Of a stretch of DNA of 64,000 bases, positions 60,078-64,000 are shown piece by piece (the stretch's first letter is position 1; the number at the start of each line of letters is the position of its first letter). A model generated the notes under the pieces. It was not told where the DNA came from and did not search any database. It saw nothing but the letters and a program-made list of their open reading frames with translations. Source of the stretch: Gemmatimonadota bacterium (lineage in GTDB: Bacteria > Gemmatimonadota > Gemmatimonadetes > Gemmatimonadales > Gemmatimonadaceae); assembly GCA_016712265.1 (NCBI GenBank), contig JADJRJ010000030.1, positions 682,001-746,000 on the forward strand, written 5' to 3'. The translations under genes and the position numbers were made by a program.

Positions 60078-61751
60078 TCAACGAGCCGGGCCGTCGGACG
60101 TCGTCAGGAGCTCCCGCGCGTGCCGCAGGCCTGCGGTGCTCTCCGCCCCACCGAGCATGCGCGCAACCTCGCGGATCCGGTCACGTCCCTCGACACGCTG
60201 GAGGTCCGCGGTGGTGACGCCGGCATCGGCCGACTTGGTCACCACCACATGCGCATGCGCCCGGGCGGCCACCTGGGCGAGGTGCGTGATGACCAGCACC
60301 TGGTGATCCCCCGCCACGCGCTGCAGCAGGAGTCCCAGCTGTGTCGCCACGCGCCCCCCCACCCCGGCATCGACCTCATCGAACACCAGGGTGGGCACCC
60401 GGTGCGTCCGGGTCAGCACGGTCGTCAGGGCCAGCATCACGCGGGAGAGTTCCCCACCCGAGGCCACACGGGCGAGGGGGCGCGGGTCGTGCCCCAGGTT
60501 CAACGAGGTGACGAACGAGACATCTTCCCCTCCCTGCCGTGTCGGTTCCGCGAGCGGGGTGAGGGCCACGGCAAAACGGCCGTCCACGAGCCCGAGGTCC
60601 GGGAACACCCGCGTCACCTGCTCAGACAAACGACCGGCAGCTTCCGCGCGCGCCGCCCGCAACGCGGTCGTCGCCGCGGCGAGATCTCGCTCGCAGCCGG
60701 CCACGCGCTGCGCCAGCGCCCCAAGGTCGGTGGCCGCGGTATCGAGCAGGTCCAGTTCGCCCTGGGCCGTGGCCAGGGCCGCCAACACTTCCTCGATGGT
60801 GCCACCATGTTTCCGCACCAGGCGATCCACCAGGTCGCGCCGACGCTCCACCTCCGCGAGGCGCCCGGGGTCGGCCTCGAGCGCCCCCTCGTAGTGCGTG
60901 AGGTCGCGGGCGGCGTCTTTCAGCTGGTCCATGACCCCCTCCAGCTGACCGACGAGGGCTTCGAGCGATGGATCCAGTCGGGCCGCCGCGGCGAGCACCC
61001 GGCGCGCCTGGCCTAACGAATCCACGGTACTCCCCTCGTCGCCATCGAGGGTGGCCAGTGCCTGCCCCACGTGCAGTCGCAGCTCCTCGACGTGCGCCAG
61101 GCGCCGCGCTTCTTCCGCCAGGCGTGCCTCCTCACCGGCAACCAAGCGCGCATCGGCGATTTCCTGGACCACGTGCCGCAGGTAGTCCGCGCGCTTGATC
61201 GCCTCGCTGCGACGGCGCGTCAGTCGCTCGATCTGCGTCCGGACGGCCACCAGCGCATCGAAGGCCGCGGCCACCCGGTCCCGGAGCGGAAGGGCGCCCG
61301 CAAACCGGTCAACGATCTCGCGCTGGACCTCGGGATCCAGCAACCCCCGAGCGTCGTGCTGGCCGTGGATGTTGATGAGCTGCGCGCCAACCTGGGCGAG
61401 CGAGGTCGTCGTCACCGACACGTCGTTCACCCAGGCGCGGCTACGTCCCGCGGCAGAGACCTCGCGGCGCAAGACCACGCGCCCTTCGTCCAGCGCAATC
61501 CCCTGCGCGTCGAGCATGGGTGCGAGGGCATCGACCGCCGCACCGGCGAAACTCGCCGCAACGCTCAGTCGGTCGCACCCGGTGCGCACGTCGTCCGCGC
61601 TGGCACGGCCACCAGACAACAAGCCGAGTGCCTCGACGATGATCGACTTGCCCGCCCCGGTCTCGCCGGTCAGCACATTGAACCCAGGGGACAGCGCGAG
61701 GGTCACGCTGTCGACGATGGCCAGGTTGCGAATCGAGAGTTCCGTCAGCAC
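60078..61751 (-). CDS. recN: DNA repair protein RecN
   Basis: 557-aa SMC-like ATPase of double-strand break repair. Walker A is GETGAGKSIIVEALGLLSGG near residue 31, the coiled-coil arms are rich in Arg/Glu/Ala, a linker part holds QLINIHGQHDARGLLDP, and the C-terminal ATPase end has LARVASGGELSRVMLALTTVL (signature) and LVFDEVDAGVGGRVATQLG (Walker B). The start is GTG at 61751, 16 bases after the nadK stop. No lexA-type box was identified. Confidence 0.94.
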   Translation of the reverse strand: MLTELSIRNLAIVDSVTLALSPGFNVLTGETGAGKSIIVEALGLLSGGRASADDVRTGCDRLSVAASFAGAAVDALAPMLDAQGIALDEGRVVLRREVSAAGRSRAWVNDVSVTTTSLAQVGAQLINIHGQHDARGLLDPEVQREIVDRFAGALPLRDRVAAAFDALVAVRTQIERLTRRRSEAIKRADYLRHVVQEIADARLVAGEEARLAEEARRLAHVEELRLHVGQALATLDGDEGSTVDSLGQARRVLAAAARLDPSLEALVGQLEGVMDQLKDAARDLTHYEGALEADPGRLAEVERRRDLVDRLVRKHGGTIEEVLAALATAQGELDLLDTAATDLGALAQRVAGCERDLAAATTALRAARAEAAGRLSEQVTRVFPDLGLVDGRFAVALTPLAEPTRQGGEDVSFVTSLNLGHDPRPLARVASGGELSRVMLALTTVLTRTHRVPTLVFDEVDAGVGGRVATQLGLLLQRVAGDHQVLVITHLAQVAARAHAHVVVTKSADAGVTTADLQRVEGRDRIREVARMLGGAESTAGLRHARELLTTSDGPAR

Positions 61752-61767
61752 GTCGGCTCGCCGCGGC

Positions 61768-62613
61768 TCAGGCCCCGCCCCACCCGAGCTTGTGGCGCAT
61801 GCGGGCGAAGAAGGTGGTCTCGGGAAAGCGCACCAACTCCACGCGCCGCTCCGCCCGGCGAACGGACAGGACATCGCCGTGCACGAACTCAGCGCTTTCC
61901 TGTCCATCCACCGTGAGGAGTTGCTCGCTCTCATCATCCGCGACACGCAGGCTCACCGTCGCCCCGGGGGCCAGCAGCAGCGGGCGCACACTGAGGGTAT
62001 GCGGGGAAATGGGCGTCAGGATGATCGAGTCCAACTCGGGAGAGACGATGGGCCCACCGGAGGACAGCGAGTACGCGCTGGAACCCGTCGGCGTCGCCAC
62101 AATCAATCCGTCGGCCGCGTACGACGCGATGCGCTCCCCATTGGCATCGATCACCAGGCGGATGACGCGGGCCTTGCCGCCCTGGTGCAGCACGACGTCG
62201 TTCAGGGCAAACCAGCTCTCGAGGTCCACCCCACTCCGCGACAACTGGGCCTCAAGCATCATGCGGGACTCGGACACGTAGTCACCCTCGGCAAAGCGAC
62301 GAATGGCCGTCTCCGCCTCATCGCCCCCGCACGCCGTGAGGAAACCCAACCGACCGAGGTTGACGCCCAGCACCGGCGCGGTGCGCCCGGCCAGGACCCG
62401 CGCGCCGCGCAGGAAGGTCCCATCGCCGCCTAACGTCACCAGGCCGTCGACCTGCTCGGGGTCATCCATCCGCATCGCCTGCGGGACCAACTCATGCAGG
62501 GTGGGTTCGAAAGCCAAGGCCACTCCCGCGGCCGGCGCCACGCGCAGGAGGCGATCGAGGAAGGACGCAAGCTCCGGATACTCCCGGTTGCCGACGACGC
62601 CGAGCACCTTCAT
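61768..62613 (-). CDS. nadK: NAD kinase
   Basis: 281 aa. It carries LVTLGGDGTFLRGARV (the GGDG motif), NLGRLGFLTACGGDE, ARVIRLVIDANGERIASYAADGLIVATPTGSSAYSLSSGGPIVSPELDSI, with the NTP-binding TPTGSSAYS. It phosphorylates NAD to NADP. Its start overlaps the dxs stop by 4 bases; recN follows. The dxs-nadK-recN order is seen in many bacteria. Confidence 0.95.
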   Translation of the reverse strand: MKVLGVVGNREYPELASFLDRLLRVAPAAGVALAFEPTLHELVPQAMRMDDPEQVDGLVTLGGDGTFLRGARVLAGRTAPVLGVNLGRLGFLTACGGDEAETAIRRFAEGDYVSESRMMLEAQLSRSGVDLESWFALNDVVLHQGGKARVIRLVIDANGERIASYAADGLIVATPTGSSAYSLSSGGPIVSPELDSIILTPISPHTLSVRPLLLAPGATVSLRVADDESEQLLTVDGQESAEFVHGDVLSVRRAERRVELVRFPETTFFARMRHKLGWGGA

Positions 62614-64000
62614 CCGGCGACCGCCTCGCTGCCATGAACCGCACGCACCCGGTCCGCAATGCCCGCCGCGTCCAACCCGCAGGCGGCCAGCTGTCGTGTC
62701 CGCGAGGCCGCGTAGATGATCCGGTCCGGCACGCCGTGCGCCACCACGCGCACGGCAGGGTCCATGCGCTGGACCACCGACGCCATGTACGCGCCAAAGC
62801 CGTTGATCACCGTCCCTTCTTCCACCACGAGCAGCGCCTGGTGATCGACCAGCAGCCCCTGCAGCGTCGCCTCGTCGTACGGCTTGAGGAAGCGTGCATT
62901 CACCACCGTCACGTGCAGCCCTTCGGTGGCCAGGGTCTCCGCCGCCTCGAGGGCCGTGCGCACCATCGTCCCGACCGCGAGGATCGCCACCTCACTCCCC
63001 TTCCTCAACACCTCCCAGCTCCCGACCGGGATCGCCGCGATGTCCCGCATGGGCCCCACGATGTCCGGCGCCGCGTCGCGCGGGTACCGGAGCGCAAAGG
63101 GACCCTCGTGGCCGACCCCGGTGCGAAGCAGCGCGAGCATCTCGGTCCCGTCCTTGGGAGCGGACACCACAACGTTAGGCACGGCGAGCAGGTACGCGAT
63201 GTCGTAGAGCCCCATGTGCGTCTCGCCATCCTCGCCGACCAACCCCGCCCGATCCATGCACAGCGTCACTGGCAGGTTCTGGATCGCGACGTCATGGATG
63301 ATGTTGTCGTACGCCCGCTGCAGGAACGTCGAGTAGATCGCCGCCACGGGGCGCACGCCGCGCGTCGCCATCCCGGCGGCGAAGGTGATCGCATGCCCCT
63401 CGGCGATGCCCACGTCGAAGAAGCGCTGGGGATGAGCCTTCGCCACGAGCCCGGTCCCCGTGCCGCCGGGCATCGCGGCGGTAATGGTCACCACGCGGGC
63501 GTCCTCCTCCATCAGCTCCGACAGGCCGCGGCCGAACACCGCCGTATAGGCCGGGTTGGCGGTCGAAGCCTTGAGCTGCTTGCCCGTGGCCGGGTCGTGC
63601 CCAGGGGGGAGGGCATGCCACTTCTCCCCATGTTCCCCGGCCGGGAAACCGCGTCCCTTTTGCGTGACCACGTGCACGAGGCGCGGGCCTCCCATCGCAC
63701 GCACCGCCCCCAAGGTGTCGACGAGCTGCCCGAGGTCGTGCCCATCGATCGGGCCGAAGTAGCGGAAGCCCAACTCCTCGAACAACACGCCCGGCGTCAG
63801 GAAGGACTTCACGCTCTCCTCCCACTTCCGCACCAGGGTCTCGATGGCGTGGTTCTTCTCGATCAGTTCACCGATCTTTGAGCGCACCCGGTTGTAGATG
63901 GGGTTGCGTTGCACTTGGGTCAGGTACTTCGACATCGCGCCCACGTTAGGCGCGATGGACATCTCATTGTCGTTGAGGATGACGATGATGTCCCGATCCG
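62610..64000 (-). CDS. dxs: 1-deoxy-D-xylulose-5-phosphate synthase (C-terminal part)
   Basis: The gene enters at the right edge without its start; about 463 codons are present. At the edge the frame reads DIIVILNDNEMSIAPNVGAMSKYL, the end of the TPP-binding domain. Then come the FEELGFRYFGPIDGHDLGQLVDTL, HVVTQKGRGFPAGE, AYTAVFGRGLSELMEED, FDVGIAEGHAITFAAGMATRG, FLQRAYDNIIHDVAIQNLPVTLCMDRAGLVGEDGETHMG and C-terminal transketolase domain. It condenses pyruvate with glyceraldehyde 3-phosphate, first step of the MEP pathway; dxr is also in the window. Confidence 0.97.
   Translation of the reverse strand, partial: DRDIIVILNDNEMSIAPNVGAMSKYLTQVQRNPIYNRVRSKIGELIEKNHAIETLVRKWEESVKSFLTPGVLFEELGFRYFGPIDGHDLGQLVDTLGAVRAMGGPRLVHVVTQKGRGFPAGEHGEKWHALPPGHDPATGKQLKASTANPAYTAVFGRGLSELMEEDARVVTITAAMPGGTGTGLVAKAHPQRFFDVGIAEGHAITFAAGMATRGVRPVAAIYSTFLQRAYDNIIHDVAIQNLPVTLCMDRAGLVGEDGETHMGLYDIAYLLAVPNVVVSAPKDGTEMLALLRTGVGHEGPFALRYPRDAAPDIVGPMRDIAAIPVGSWEVLRKGSEVAILAVGTMVRTALEAAETLATEGLHVTVVNARFLKPYDEATLQGLLVDHQALLVVEEGTVINGFGAYMASVVQRMDPAVRVVAHGVPDRIIYAASRTRQLAACGLDAAGIADRVRAVHGSEAVAG

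Noticed and set aside
1..64000. Insertion sequences, prophage, integrase, rRNA, CRISPR
   Set aside because: No transposase, integrase, rRNA or repeat-spacer sequence was seen on either strand.

Overview
The window is a stretch of a G+C-rich Gram-negative-type chromosome, about two-thirds G+C by eye. It has lipid A and BAM-era envelope genes, secreted proteins with Ala-Gln cleavage sites, and many lipoproteins. Gene order, the Big/FN3-type lipoproteins, the PEGA-like kinase and codon style suggest Gemmatimonadota; this is an inference from style, not a database result. Most of the DNA is housekeeping and packed tightly, with many 1-8 bp stop/start overlaps, mainly on the minus strand. I see no rRNA, CRISPR array, prophage or insertion sequence.

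Layout. 1-1178: 5' part of an acylating aldehyde dehydrogenase and two bacterial microcompartment (BMC) shell genes, one with an unusual C-terminal extension. 1268-2664: an LpxH-like phosphoesterase and a DUF5683-like secreted protein. 2712-3894: a selenocysteine tRNA next to selD; selD itself carries an in-frame UGA with a SECIS-like hairpin, so SelD is read here as a selenoprotein. 3954-9658: ridA, fhs, tatD, secF, secD. 9816-14874: ald, an M16 protease, pnp, rpsO. 14975-17031: a divergent Ser/Thr kinase and a small secreted protein. 17028-22477 and on to 24530: rseP, dxr, cdsA, frr, pyrH, tsf, rpsB, rpsI, rplM, without the uppS that often sits between frr and cdsA. 24670-29541: a biotin-dependent acyl-CoA carboxylase set (carrier protein, an RNA methyltransferase, accC, carboxyltransferase), divergent from a soluble transhydrogenase (29621-31012).

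31013-42595 is the accessory part. It holds a gene-poor stretch with a possible sulfatase-like remnant, three large secreted lipoproteins (780, 1309 and 763 aa) built from Ig-like, FN3 and DUF11-type repeats, a 56-codon membrane ORF, and an ECF42-type sigma factor coupled to a YCII/DGPF protein. 42759-54918 returns to core genes: rpsA, a glycosyltransferase and a radical SAM protein between rpsA and cmk, then an uninterrupted cmk-aroA-dapD-dapA-dapB-lysC-asd-M20 deacylase run that takes aspartate to diaminopimelate, and a tRNA-Leu(UAA). 54965-60069 has galK, a six-hairpin glycosidase-like protein and a divergent outer-membrane-type protein with a lipoprotein partner. 60078-64000 ends with recN, nadK and the 3' part of dxs.

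Linked functions: selenocysteine synthesis and use (tRNA-Sec, SelD); isoprenoid precursors (dxs, dxr); lysine/peptidoglycan precursors (asd-dap run); protein export and envelope stress (secDF, rseP); translation (rpsA, rpsB, tsf, frr, rpsI, rplM, rpsO).
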